Shown: positions 36,638 to 44,087 of the stretch, in pieces
How positions within the stretch are numbered: position 1 is the first letter of the stretch
Layout: every line of letters begins with the position of its first letter
Position numbers and translations under genes: made by a program
Notes under the pieces: model-generated
Databases searched by the model: none
Seen by the model: only the letters and a program-made list of their open reading frames with translations
What the model was told of the DNA's origin: nothing
Assembly (NCBI GenBank): GCA_937949615.1
Contig: CALEDQ010000021.1
Span: forward strand, 28,204 to 92,203
Source: an uncultured bacterium
Lineage (GTDB): Bacteria > Muiribacteriota > Ozemobacteria > Ozemobacterales > Ozemobacteraceae
Reading direction: 5' to 3'
Length of the DNA: 64,000 nucleotides

Positions 36638-37240
36638 ATGAATAAAACTGTTGCCAGGGGTTTTGTTGCGATTCTGTTATCGGCTACTCTGCTGTTCTCA
36701 GACGGCTGCTGCCGCAGACAGAACGGGTCTGCAGATCCAGCGGCTGCGCCTGGCAACAGGCCGCAACAGAGTTCACAGACTGCTGGTCAGACTGATGACA
36801 AGACCGCTGTGGTTGACCGGCCTGTCGAACTGCTTGAGAAAAACGGGCTCAACTATTCTATCGATGGTGTAAAACCGGGTGCAAAAAAGACTCCGTCGGC
36901 AACCAGCAACTCGTTTTTCGAAAAACAATATCTCGAAGGTGTTCAGCTTATGGAAAAAGGCGAGTTCTCGAAAGCAATCGAGCTTTTTGATGAGCTGGTC
37001 AAGCGCTACCCGAACACCGAAGAAGCCAGTATTGCCGAACTCTGCATGGCCGAGCTGTATTTTCGTAATAAATCGAATGAACGGGCTCTGCAGATTTATG
37101 AGCGCATTGTCGCCAATTATCCGCAGTCGCACGCAGCTGAAAATGCCAGGGCCGGCATCGACTATCTGAAGAATTTTGAAAAATACGAACAGGAACACAT
37201 TTCGCCCGATGTTGAATCAAGAAAGAGAAGAGGTTACTGA
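36638..37240 (+). CDS. TPR protein with lipoprotein-like signal (BamD/CpoB-like)
   Basis: A 200-residue exported protein. The signal peptide (1-23) ends in LLFSDGCC; Cys24 could be lipidated although Asp at -2 is atypical for a lipobox. A low-complexity Gln/Ala/Pro segment (30-60) leads to two TPR motifs (about 92-165): YLEGVQLMEKGEFSKAIELF with YPNTEEAS, and the next ending NYPQSHAAENAR. The pattern is that of periplasmic TPR scaffolds such as CpoB and BamD. Its stop overlaps the start of the first pilin gene, so it is probably part of the pilin set 1 operon. Confidence 0.75.
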   Translation: MNKTVARGFVAILLSATLLFSDGCCRRQNGSADPAAAPGNRPQQSSQTAGQTDDKTAVVDRPVELLEKNGLNYSIDGVKPGAKKTPSATSNSFFEKQYLEGVQLMEKGEFSKAIELFDELVKRYPNTEEASIAELCMAELYFRNKSNERALQIYERIVANYPQSHAAENARAGIDYLKNFEKYEQEHISPDVESRKRRGY

Positions 37241-37734
37241 TGAGCCTGAGCAGAAAAGAATACCTGTCGGGGAAAGCCCGCGGTTTTTCTCTGATTGAGG
37301 TTCTGCTGGCGGTTTTTATTATCGGTGTCGGGGTAATTCCTGTAATTATGATGTTTCTCAGTGGTACCAGAACCGTTGAAAAGGGTGGGGTGCTGCTCGA
37401 AGCTTCGATTGCTGCCCAGAATATTCTCGACCGTGCCCGCAGCGACTCCTTCATCTGGAAAACTGTGCCGATTTCTTTGAATATTCCAGACAAAGACTAC
37501 CCTGATTTTCGTATTCCCGAACCCTTTGTTAATAAATATCAGGCTTCTGGCACTCTTACCGTCGAGGTTGCCCCCGGGCACACGATTCTTGGTACCGGCG
37601 CCAACGAAACCAACCTGTTGCAGTTGACCGTCATTCTCAACTGGCTCGAAAACGGTATTCCAAAAGAGTTTAGACTGCTTACCTACCGTGCGAACACCAA
37701 CTCGGTAAACCTGAAGACTTCTGTGAATCTCTGA
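37240..37734 (+). CDS. PilV-like minor type IV pilin (set 1)
   Basis: A 164-residue prepilin. The leader of 15 residues ends in Gly and is followed by FSLIEVLLAVFIIGVGVIP, the class III signal with Glu at mature position 5 and a hydrophobic N-terminal helix. The Glu plus the VIPVIMMF continuation resembles PilV/GspI-type minor pilins. The C-terminal part is a small beta-rich head. It is the first of three successive pilin-like genes. Confidence 0.85.
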   Translation: MSLSRKEYLSGKARGFSLIEVLLAVFIIGVGVIPVIMMFLSGTRTVEKGGVLLEASIAAQNILDRARSDSFIWKTVPISLNIPDKDYPDFRIPEPFVNKYQASGTLTVEVAPGHTILGTGANETNLLQLTVILNWLENGIPKEFRLLTYRANTNSVNLKTSVNL

Positions 37735-37736
37735 CC

Positions 37737-38405
37737 ATGAAAAAGCTTCTCGAACAAACGGCTGCTCACTTCTGCGCCCGGCTCAAACGGCTGCGTCGGG
37801 CTGGTTTTACTCTCATTGAATTGAGCATTTCATCACTGGTGATAGCTTTGATTGTATTTGTACTGATCATGGTTTTTCGCAGCAACCTCAATACTTTCGC
37901 CTGGGGGCAGCGCCACATGGAGTTCAATCAGCGGATTCAGCTGGTCATGAAGCAGTTGTTCACCGATTTTAAATCGATTAACCCGATTCTGAAGCAGGAT
38001 GAAGATGGGCACCTGTATCTGCAGGGCGAAAAGATCGGCGACCTGTTTCCCAACCTTGTGACTATTTATGACAAAGACAAAAAGCCTGAAAATGGCGGCG
38101 AAGAGGTGGTGTTTTTTCTTACCTCGATGAATGACCTGAACATGCGCGACCGGGTTCGCTATTATCTCGAAAAAGGTGAATTGATCCGTGAAGTCCAGGA
38201 CTACAACGGCAATACGAAGCGCAAGGCTATCGCTGAAAAGGCTTCAGACCTGCAATTTTATGGTGATGAAGGCGATATCAGGCAGGTGCACGTCAAGTTT
38301 GTTCTCGAAGACCCTAAGAAGCCTGGTCACGTCGAAAAGGTAGATTTTGCGGTGCGTCTCGAAACTGATCTGTTGTGTGTTAAAACGGTGAAAGAATATG
38401 ACTGA
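37737..38405 (+). CDS. PilW/GspJ-like minor type IV pilin (set 1)
   Basis: A 222-residue prepilin with a long basic leader (22 residues, RLKRLRRAG) and the processed N-terminus FTLIELSISSLVIALIVFVL, with Glu5. The head has the QRIQLVMKQLFTDFKSINPIL pattern typical of GspJ/PilW subunits and a DLQFYGDEGDIRQVHVKFVL strand pair near the C-terminus. Only two bases separate it from the gene before, and it overlaps the PilX-like gene after it by 8 bases. Confidence 0.82.
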   Translation: MKKLLEQTAAHFCARLKRLRRAGFTLIELSISSLVIALIVFVLIMVFRSNLNTFAWGQRHMEFNQRIQLVMKQLFTDFKSINPILKQDEDGHLYLQGEKIGDLFPNLVTIYDKDKKPENGGEEVVFFLTSMNDLNMRDRVRYYLEKGELIREVQDYNGNTKRKAIAEKASDLQFYGDEGDIRQVHVKFVLEDPKKPGHVEKVDFAVRLETDLLCVKTVKEYD

Positions 38406-38895
38406 CAAGCTGAATTACCGGCCAAGGCAGGGATTTATTGCGATGACCGCGTTGATCATGCTTGTGATCTTCGGGGTGCTCGGCGTTGCTTACTGGCTCA
38501 GTTCGCGGTTGAGCACCGACATGATTCTCGTCGAATCTCAGCGCATCAAGGCAAGAAATTTTGCCCAGGCCGCCATAGAAAAGGTTAAAATTAATATATG
38601 CAATCAGTACAACATGAACAATCATAACCTCGCCTACCCGGCGAAGTTCACGACTGATCGTGTTGACAAAGAATACAACATGGTTTTTGCCGATGGCGAA
38701 TACCGGGTGATGAGCGTTAAGCCATACGAAGATGGCAATCGCACTTACTACAACGTTGCGCATCATTCAAAGGGTGTTCTGGTCGGCAACTATGACATCT
38801 GGGAAATCGTGGCGCGCGGTATTGCCAAACCTACCGGAGTGATTGCCGAAATGCGCACTCTCGTCAAGGTTTATCGCGACCACATTGTTTACTGA
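38398..38895 (+). CDS. PilX/GspK-like minor type IV pilin lacking Glu5 (set 1)
   Basis: A 165-residue protein. RQG is followed by FIAMTALIMLVIFGVLGVAYW, a pilin-type helix without the Glu at mature position 5. That absence is characteristic of the GspK/PilX tip subunits. AQAAIEKVKINI resembles the helix following the transmembrane part in GspK. The head domain is small compared with GspK and closer in size to PilX. The start overlaps the PilW-like gene by 8 bases. Confidence 0.78.
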   Translation: MTDKLNYRPRQGFIAMTALIMLVIFGVLGVAYWLSSRLSTDMILVESQRIKARNFAQAAIEKVKINICNQYNMNNHNLAYPAKFTTDRVDKEYNMVFADGEYRVMSVKPYEDGNRTYYNVAHHSKGVLVGNYDIWEIVARGIAKPTGVIAEMRTLVKVYRDHIVY

Positions 38896-38920
38896 ATCTG
38901 AAAAATCAGGGGGCAGAAAG

Positions 38921-40228
38921 ATGCATAAAAGAGACCGTCAGATGAACGGCTGTTTATTGGGTTTTTTCATGGCTGCCTCACTGGTTTTTGGCAGTGCCGA
39001 CTCATTGTCTGCTCAGGGTTTTCAGGAGTTTGAAGCCCAGGTGCATGGCGACATCTATGGTCAGCCTAAAGTCATTGAAGATTTTGACGGTGATGGCAAA
39101 AAAGATATCGTTTTCGGTGCCACTGATGGAAAAGTGCATATTTTTTCATCGTCGGGCAAAGAGATTTTTCGGCCACCATACTGGCCAAAACAGACTGGTG
39201 GCCCGATTCTTGCCGAAGTTCAGCTTGCCGACCTTGACAACGACAGTCGTTCTGAAATCGTCGTTGCCTCACAGGATGGCAAAGTCTACTGTCTCAATGC
39301 ACTTGGTCGCGAAAAATGGGTTCTCGACACCCGTGGCAAAATTCTCGTTTCAGCTCCCGAGATTGCTGATGTAGATGGCAGCGGTATCCGCAATGTTTTT
39401 GTTGGCTCAAAGGCCGGCACTGTCAGCAGGATCGACGAACAGGGCCGCCTGATCTGGGAAGTAAGAATGAACTCGTCGGTTTCGGCTGCTGTGGTTGCCC
39501 GTGACCTCAATGGTAACGGCGTAAAAGAGATTATCTGCAAGGATGACAGCGGCAAGGTTATGGTTTTGAACGAAGGTGGTGCTCAAACGCGTGGATGGCC
39601 GCAGGATACCGCCGCGAACATGACCTGGCCATTCAATGTCGATGCCGGTGATGTCGATGGTGACGGTATCAAAGAGATTTTTACCACCACCCCTGACAAG
39701 AAGTTCGTCATGTGGGATGCAGAAGGTAAGAAACTCAATGAATTTCCGCTCACCGACGGAGCTCATACCGCGCCCCGCCTTGCTGATCTCGATGGCGACG
39801 GCAAAGATGAGTTTGTCATCGGTCAGGCGGATGGCACGATAACCGTATGTGACCGTAACGGCAACCCGCGGCCGGGCTGGCCGTTCAAAACTGGCCATGC
39901 CATTTATCATGCGCCGCGTATTCTCGATATCGACGGTGATGGCCGTCTTGACATGGTCTTCACCGCCTGGGACCCAAAAGGCACCGGCGTCAAGGCCGGT
40001 TATGTCATGGCCCTTTCGCGTAACGGCACGCCACTGGCCGGTTATCCGAAATTTATCGGCAAGACGGTTGCACCTCTGACTCTGGCTGATCTCGATGGTG
40101 ACGGCTATCTTGAGATGATCGCGGTTGGTGGTATCAATTACACCGGTAAACAGCTGCATGTATTTACGACCAGAGCGCGTAACAGTATTCGGGTCGCAGT
40201 ACTGGGCCAGGAAATCAATTTTCAATGA
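38921..40228 (+). CDS. Secreted FG-GAP/VCBS beta-propeller protein
   Basis: A 435-residue exported protein. A signal peptide (about 1-32, ending LSAQG) is followed by eight FG-GAP repeats. Each carries a calcium-loop motif: DFDGDGKKD, DLDNDSRSE, DVDGSGIRN, DLNGNGVKE, DVDGDGIKE, DLDGDGKDE, DIDGDGRLD and DLDGDGYLE. Eight such units are enough for one or two closed propellers. The ATG at 38921 with GGGGG upstream is used; an in-frame extension back to 38843 would overlap the pilin gene. It follows pilin set 1, as PilY1 follows PilVWX. Confidence 0.88.
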   Translation: MHKRDRQMNGCLLGFFMAASLVFGSADSLSAQGFQEFEAQVHGDIYGQPKVIEDFDGDGKKDIVFGATDGKVHIFSSSGKEIFRPPYWPKQTGGPILAEVQLADLDNDSRSEIVVASQDGKVYCLNALGREKWVLDTRGKILVSAPEIADVDGSGIRNVFVGSKAGTVSRIDEQGRLIWEVRMNSSVSAAVVARDLNGNGVKEIICKDDSGKVMVLNEGGAQTRGWPQDTAANMTWPFNVDAGDVDGDGIKEIFTTTPDKKFVMWDAEGKKLNEFPLTDGAHTAPRLADLDGDGKDEFVIGQADGTITVCDRNGNPRPGWPFKTGHAIYHAPRILDIDGDGRLDMVFTAWDPKGTGVKAGYVMALSRNGTPLAGYPKFIGKTVAPLTLADLDGDGYLEMIAVGGINYTGKQLHVFTTRARNSIRVAVLGQEINFQ

Positions 40229-41592
40229 GAAGACTGCTCAGATATCTTTTGGCCTCGGCGTTTCTGTTGGCTGCAACTGCTGGTTATTTCGCAGTCAGCG
40301 CGCAGACTGACGAGGACATCGAACTTTTTCTGCAGGCCGGCCAGGAATGTTATAACAAGGGTGAGCTTGCCAATGCCGCTCTTGAATTCGAAAATATTCT
40401 TCTGATCGACCGTCAGAATTTTTCGGCCCGCATCTGGCTGGCGCAGGTCTACCTCGACATGAAAAACTTCGACAAGGCCCGCAGGTTATTGAGCGAGGCC
40501 TCGTTGCAGGCCCCTGATCACCCGCGCGTCATTCAGCTGCAGAAAATGCTTGGCGAGGTGAAGAAGCCTGCCGAAACCGTTAAAATTGTTGACCCGGTTG
40601 TGCGCGAAGCCCTGACACTTATCGGTTCAGGCACTTCGCATCGACAGTTTGGCCTGGTTATTCCCGAAGACAAAGTTAAAAAAGACGCTGCCGGCAGTGG
40701 TCTGCTGATTTTTGAAGATCTCGAAATCGAGGCGCCAAAGCCAAAAGCAAAAGAAATCGACGTGCAGAAGTATTTCGAGCCCGAAACCGGCCCTCTGGCA
40801 GATGTGTTTACTACTCTTGAAAAAGACGGTCTGAACGCCGCTCTTGATTTGTATTTTGCCAAAATCCTCGCTGATCCAGGGCTGGCCTCGAAAGATGATC
40901 GCGGCCTGCTTGCCAGGGGCAACGAGACTTTTGCCGCCCGCTTTCAGAACAGTCCTGACGATGTCGAAGCCCGCTACTTCTACGGCACTCTGCAGTTCAT
41001 CAACGGGCTTTACCCCGATGCCGAAAAAATTCTCGAACCGCTCAAGGCAAACCCGGGCGAATACGAAGAACGACTGCGACCAGTTCTGGCAGCCCTCGGA
41101 AAATGGCGCGACCAGGAAAACCAGCGCCTGCTTGCCCTGAAACGCGAGGAAGAAGAACGTCTTGCCCGCGAACAGATGGAAAAAGAAGAAGCCGAGAAGA
41201 AAAAAGATGATATCTGGGCCAAACTCAAGAAAAAGCGTGCTGCCGGTAATGCCAATGCCAGCGGCAGTGCCGATGCCGGTTCTGAAGGGGTCGCCGAAGC
41301 TGCGGCTCTGCATTCTGAGGGTTACGAGCTTTACAAGAAGGGTAAGCTTGACGAAGCTATCGCCAAATACGACGAAGCACTGTCACGTCAGGCTGACAAT
41401 CCTGAATACAACTACCACCTCGGCCTCGCCTGGACGGATAAAGGCCTCGCCGGCGACTCTGCGTCGTTCGATCGTGCCATAACCGCTTTTCAGCGGGTAA
41501 TCAGCCTCGCTCCCAACGACAAACTCGGCAAAGATGCCCAGGCCATGATCAAAGATATCGATTCTGCAAAAAAATCACTCGGCGAACAGTAA
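40225..41592 (+). CDS. Secreted TPR protein
   Basis: A 455-residue protein with a signal peptide (1-29, ending AVSAQ). Tetratricopeptide repeats lie at about 34-105 (AGQECYNKGELANAALEFENIL, then ARIWLAQVYLDMKNFDKARRLL) and again at 360-450 (HSEGYELYKKGKLDEAIAKYDEAL and YHLGLAWTDKGL). Between them is a region with an uncommon Glu/Lys/Arg helix (about 300-340, REEEERLAREQMEKEEAEKK). It overlaps the FG-GAP gene by 4 bases (ATGA). It is probably a periplasmic scaffold for the pilin set 1 module. Confidence 0.82.
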   Translation: MRRLLRYLLASAFLLAATAGYFAVSAQTDEDIELFLQAGQECYNKGELANAALEFENILLIDRQNFSARIWLAQVYLDMKNFDKARRLLSEASLQAPDHPRVIQLQKMLGEVKKPAETVKIVDPVVREALTLIGSGTSHRQFGLVIPEDKVKKDAAGSGLLIFEDLEIEAPKPKAKEIDVQKYFEPETGPLADVFTTLEKDGLNAALDLYFAKILADPGLASKDDRGLLARGNETFAARFQNSPDDVEARYFYGTLQFINGLYPDAEKILEPLKANPGEYEERLRPVLAALGKWRDQENQRLLALKREEEERLAREQMEKEEAEKKKDDIWAKLKKKRAAGNANASGSADAGSEGVAEAAALHSEGYELYKKGKLDEAIAKYDEALSRQADNPEYNYHLGLAWTDKGLAGDSASFDRAITAFQRVISLAPNDKLGKDAQAMIKDIDSAKKSLGEQ

Positions 41593-41616
41593 GCGGTTAT
41601 ATTTTTGTAACTGTTA

Positions 41617-41625
41617 TGTTATACT
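41617..41625 (+). promoter_or_regulatory. Extended -10 promoter candidate
   Basis: TGTTATACT fits an extended -10 element (TG, one base, then TATACT at 41620-41625). No good -35 box is present at 17 bases. Transcription would start about 25 bases before the starch-binding-like gene. Confidence 0.5.
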
Positions 41626-41655
41626 TTATCAGCGCTAAAAATCAGGATGGATTTA

Positions 41656-42405
41656 ATGACCACGGAAACCGGAGCCGTTGTACACCAGATTGAACCCGGC
41701 CGGCAGAAAACTTCTCTGCCTGAGGGTATTGCCCACGAAGTTCCTTCGACGCGGCCTTTTGAGGGGTTTTCTTATCTCAAAAAAGAGTGGCTCGACCAGG
41801 AAGACAACATCGAATCTGTAACTCTCAGTCTTGTTTTCGGGCACTTGAATCGTCCCCCCGACTGGAATAGCATGCAGAGTTTTACGATGATGCCAGAGTG
41901 GGGCACTGCGCCGCTCAAAAGATCATGGGTGCTGCGTATTCCCACGCATTTTGAAGGCGCTGAACGCTACCTGTTTCATTATTTTTTTCAGATCCGCTAT
42001 ACAGATGGCAGCGACAAGGTCAGCGACAACTTTACCCAGCTGATTATGCCACGCGAAATTGAATATATCGACCATTCAGGTGCCTGCACTCATGTTCGAC
42101 TGCACTGGAGTCTCAATAACTGGGCTTACCCTCAGGATACCGAGCTCGAAGCTGACGGCATCGAATGGAACAGTGAATTTTCGGTCAGCCATGCCCCTTA
42201 CCGGCACGGTGACCCCCTCTATGAAAGAGGACGCACCGCCAGCATCAGCAGATTGCCGATGCCGAGAGTATTTCGGGCCACTATCTGGGGCCCACACCGC
42301 GAAGTAATTAATTATTGTTTCAACCTGGTTGCGGTTGACCAGAGTGGTAATCCGCACCAGAAATGGGACAATAACGACGGCGAAAATTTCAAGTTGACTA
42401 TTTAG
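41656..42405 (+). CDS. Cytoplasmic starch-binding-like (CBM25/53-type) protein
   Basis: A 249-residue protein without a signal peptide. The C-terminal half (about 135-249) has features of starch-binding modules of the CBM25/CBM53 type: VRLHWSLNNWAYPQDTELEADG, paired strands, then KWDNNDGENFKL, close to the WDNNxGxNY end of those modules. Residues 30-130 show a similar pattern (LSLVFGHLNRPPDW, YLFHYFFQIRYTDG, SDNFTQL) and may be a second diverged copy. Because it is not exported, binding to internal glycogen is a reasonable guess. The start at 41656 has AGGA 8 bases upstream; an ATG at 41647 would sit on that site. Confidence 0.65.
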   Translation: MTTETGAVVHQIEPGRQKTSLPEGIAHEVPSTRPFEGFSYLKKEWLDQEDNIESVTLSLVFGHLNRPPDWNSMQSFTMMPEWGTAPLKRSWVLRIPTHFEGAERYLFHYFFQIRYTDGSDKVSDNFTQLIMPREIEYIDHSGACTHVRLHWSLNNWAYPQDTELEADGIEWNSEFSVSHAPYRHGDPLYERGRTASISRLPMPRVFRATIWGPHREVINYCFNLVAVDQSGNPHQKWDNNDGENFKLTI

Positions 42406-42424
42406 GCCAGGAGAAAATCAGACT

Positions 42425-42994
42425 ATGAGACATCCAGACATCCTTACCCGAGAAGGCAGCGTGCTGCTTATCAGCGATGTACAGAAAAAATGCATCAAGC
42501 CAATCTACAAAAAAGAAGCCATGATTAACAACATCAAATCGCTGGTTTCCTTTGCGGGCATGATTGGGCTGCCGATAGTGCTCACTGAGCTTTCGCCCCA
42601 GAAATTTGGCGGGACCATCGAAGAAATCAAAAAGCTGGTGCCCAGACTCGAACCTATCAAAAGAAGCCGCTATAGCTGCTTCGGTAGCGAAGATCTCACT
42701 CTTCGCCTTGAAGCCATGAATACCAATACCCTGATCGTCGCCGGTATGGAAACCCACATTTCCATCTGCCCGACTGTTCTCGACGCTCTCAGCCGCGGCT
42801 ACAAAGTGCATGTAATCATGAACGCCACCAGTTCAACCAAAAAGGTTAACTGGAAAGTCGCCATCGAAAAAATGCGCCGCGCCGGTGCGGTCGTTTCGAC
42901 CATGGAAATCGCCATTCACGAAATGATCGGTCGCGTCGACGACCCCAACTACGACAAATTCATGGAACTGGCAAGGCGGGTATCCGACCTCTGA
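42425..42994 (+). CDS. Isochorismatase-like hydrolase (ISOC1/2 type) with Ser at the nucleophile position
   Basis: A 189-residue alpha/beta hydrolase of the isochorismatase superfamily. It most resembles the eukaryotic ISOC2 branch, judged by LTELSPQKFGGT, PIKRSRYSCF and KKVNWKVAIEKMRRAGAVVSTME. Asp18 (LISDVQ) and Lys79 of the Asp-Lys-Cys triad are present. The Cys normally found in the segment GxExxxC is Ser113 (METHISICPT); a Cys occurs two residues later. The substrate is unknown. It is followed by a P-loop ATPase gene with a 1-base overlap. Confidence 0.85.
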   Translation: MRHPDILTREGSVLLISDVQKKCIKPIYKKEAMINNIKSLVSFAGMIGLPIVLTELSPQKFGGTIEEIKKLVPRLEPIKRSRYSCFGSEDLTLRLEAMNTNTLIVAGMETHISICPTVLDALSRGYKVHVIMNATSSTKKVNWKVAIEKMRRAGAVVSTMEIAIHEMIGRVDDPNYDKFMELARRVSDL

Positions 42995-43725
42995 TGAACC
43001 TGCCTTTTTCCAGTGATACTGCCCCGGCCACTTTTCTTATCGGTGGCGCAGGGGCAGGCAAAACCGAACTTGCCCTTAATCTTTCGGTCTTTAAGGCGAG
43101 CCGCTACGGCGGCTCGACTCTTATTGACCTCGATATCGTCAACCCGTTTTTCAGAGTCAGAAAGCTGCGCGATGAGATCGAAGCACTTGGCGTCAAGGTT
43201 ATCTGCCCTGGCGATCGCGTTGTTGCCGGTGACATTCCGGCCCTGCCACCTGCCGCCTGGGGTGCTCTCGAAACCCCGGGGCAGGCTGTCGTCTGTGATA
43301 TTGGCGGTGGAGAACCTGGTTTGCGGCCTCTGGGTCGCATGAAAGAGCTTGCTGCGGCCCGTGATGCCAATGTTTTTTTTGTTATCAATCCTTTTCGCCC
43401 CGGTTTTACCAGCCCTGCAGAGCTGGCAGAAAGCTTCCGGCACATGTGCGGTCTCAGCGCCATGCAGGTAACCCATCTGGTTGCCAACCCGAATCTCTCC
43501 GGCGAAACTTCCGTTGAACTTTTTCGCGAAGGTCTGGTTACGGTGCAGGAATTTGCTGCTAAAATCGGTTTGCCACTGACATTTGCGGTCGTGGCTTCTG
43601 AACTGGCGGGTAAGCTTGGCATTGCGGCCGAAGTTCTGCCTGGTTTTTACAGTTCGGGCGATCTAAATGTTTTTGTGCTTGAACGCTACTGGAGCGTTCC
43701 ATGGCACTTCGGGGTGGTGCGCTGA
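42994..43725 (+). CDS. P-loop ATPase (MinD/CobQ-like)
   Basis: A 243-residue nucleotide-binding protein. Walker A is GGAGAGKT (17-24), preceded by FLI, and LIDLDIVNPFFRVR recalls the switch segment of SIMIBI (MinD/CobB-like) proteins. VVCDIGGGEPGLR (about 98-110) takes the Walker B place. VFFVINPFRPG and LVANPNL correspond to the later conserved strands. Related ATPases of unknown function often stand next to 2-oxoacid:ferredoxin oxidoreductase genes, and here such an operon begins 139 bases downstream. A role in cofactor or Fe-S insertion is an inference. Confidence 0.75.
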   Translation: MNLPFSSDTAPATFLIGGAGAGKTELALNLSVFKASRYGGSTLIDLDIVNPFFRVRKLRDEIEALGVKVICPGDRVVAGDIPALPPAAWGALETPGQAVVCDIGGGEPGLRPLGRMKELAAARDANVFFVINPFRPGFTSPAELAESFRHMCGLSAMQVTHLVANPNLSGETSVELFREGLVTVQEFAAKIGLPLTFAVVASELAGKLGIAAEVLPGFYSSGDLNVFVLERYWSVPWHFGVVR

Positions 43726-43779
43726 TATCTGTTTCTGCCTGCCTGGCATAAGTTTTTAGCATCAGATTTCAGCTGGTCA

Positions 43780-43808
43780 TTGAAAAAAGTCGGTTTAAGT
43801 TGTATTAA
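43780..43808 (+). promoter_or_regulatory. Sigma-70-type promoter of the oxidoreductase operon
   Basis: TTGAAA (43780-43785) and TATTAA (43803-43808) are separated by 17 bases. Transcription would start near 43815, about 49 bases before the ferredoxin start codon. Confidence 0.72.
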
Positions 43809-43863
43809 TATTACAGTCTGCTCCTGAAGCATGCGTCGAACTAACACCGGAGGAAAGACAAAA

Positions 43864-44076
43864 ATGTCTAAATGGGTTATCAATGAAAGTCTGTGTAAGG
43901 GTTGCGGCATCTGCATCGCGCGCTGCCCTCTCAAGATTCTTGCTTATGCTGACCACCTGACTCCCAAGGGCGTCTACCCGGCCGCAATCACTGACGAAGC
44001 CAAGTGTACCAGCTGTGCCATCTGTGCCAGAAGCTGCCCTGACGTAGCTATAGAAATTTACAAGGAAGAGAAATAA
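43864..44076 (+). CDS. 2-oxoacid:ferredoxin oxidoreductase delta subunit (2[4Fe-4S] ferredoxin)
   Basis: A 70-residue protein with two full cluster motifs: CKGCGICIARCP and CTSCAICARSCP. It carries electrons from the catalytic subunits. The ATG at 43864 is supported by GGAGGAAAG 5-8 bases upstream; an in-frame ATG at 43831 lies before that site and adds a non-conserved leader. It is the first gene of a delta-alpha-beta-gamma operon. Confidence 0.93.
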   Translation: MSKWVINESLCKGCGICIARCPLKILAYADHLTPKGVYPAAITDEAKCTSCAICARSCPDVAIEIYKEEK

Positions 44077-44087
44077 GGAGTTAATAA

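Noticed and set aside
39407..40225. 272-codon minus-strand frame opposite the FG-GAP gene
   Set aside because: Shadow of the repeated GAT-GGC-GAC codons; the plus-strand frame has a signal peptide and eight calcium-loop repeats.
43743..43763. Possible third sigma-54 promoter (TGGCAT near 43743)
   Set aside because: The distance between GG and the next GC is 12 bases instead of 10, and a good sigma-70 promoter lies closer to the operon.
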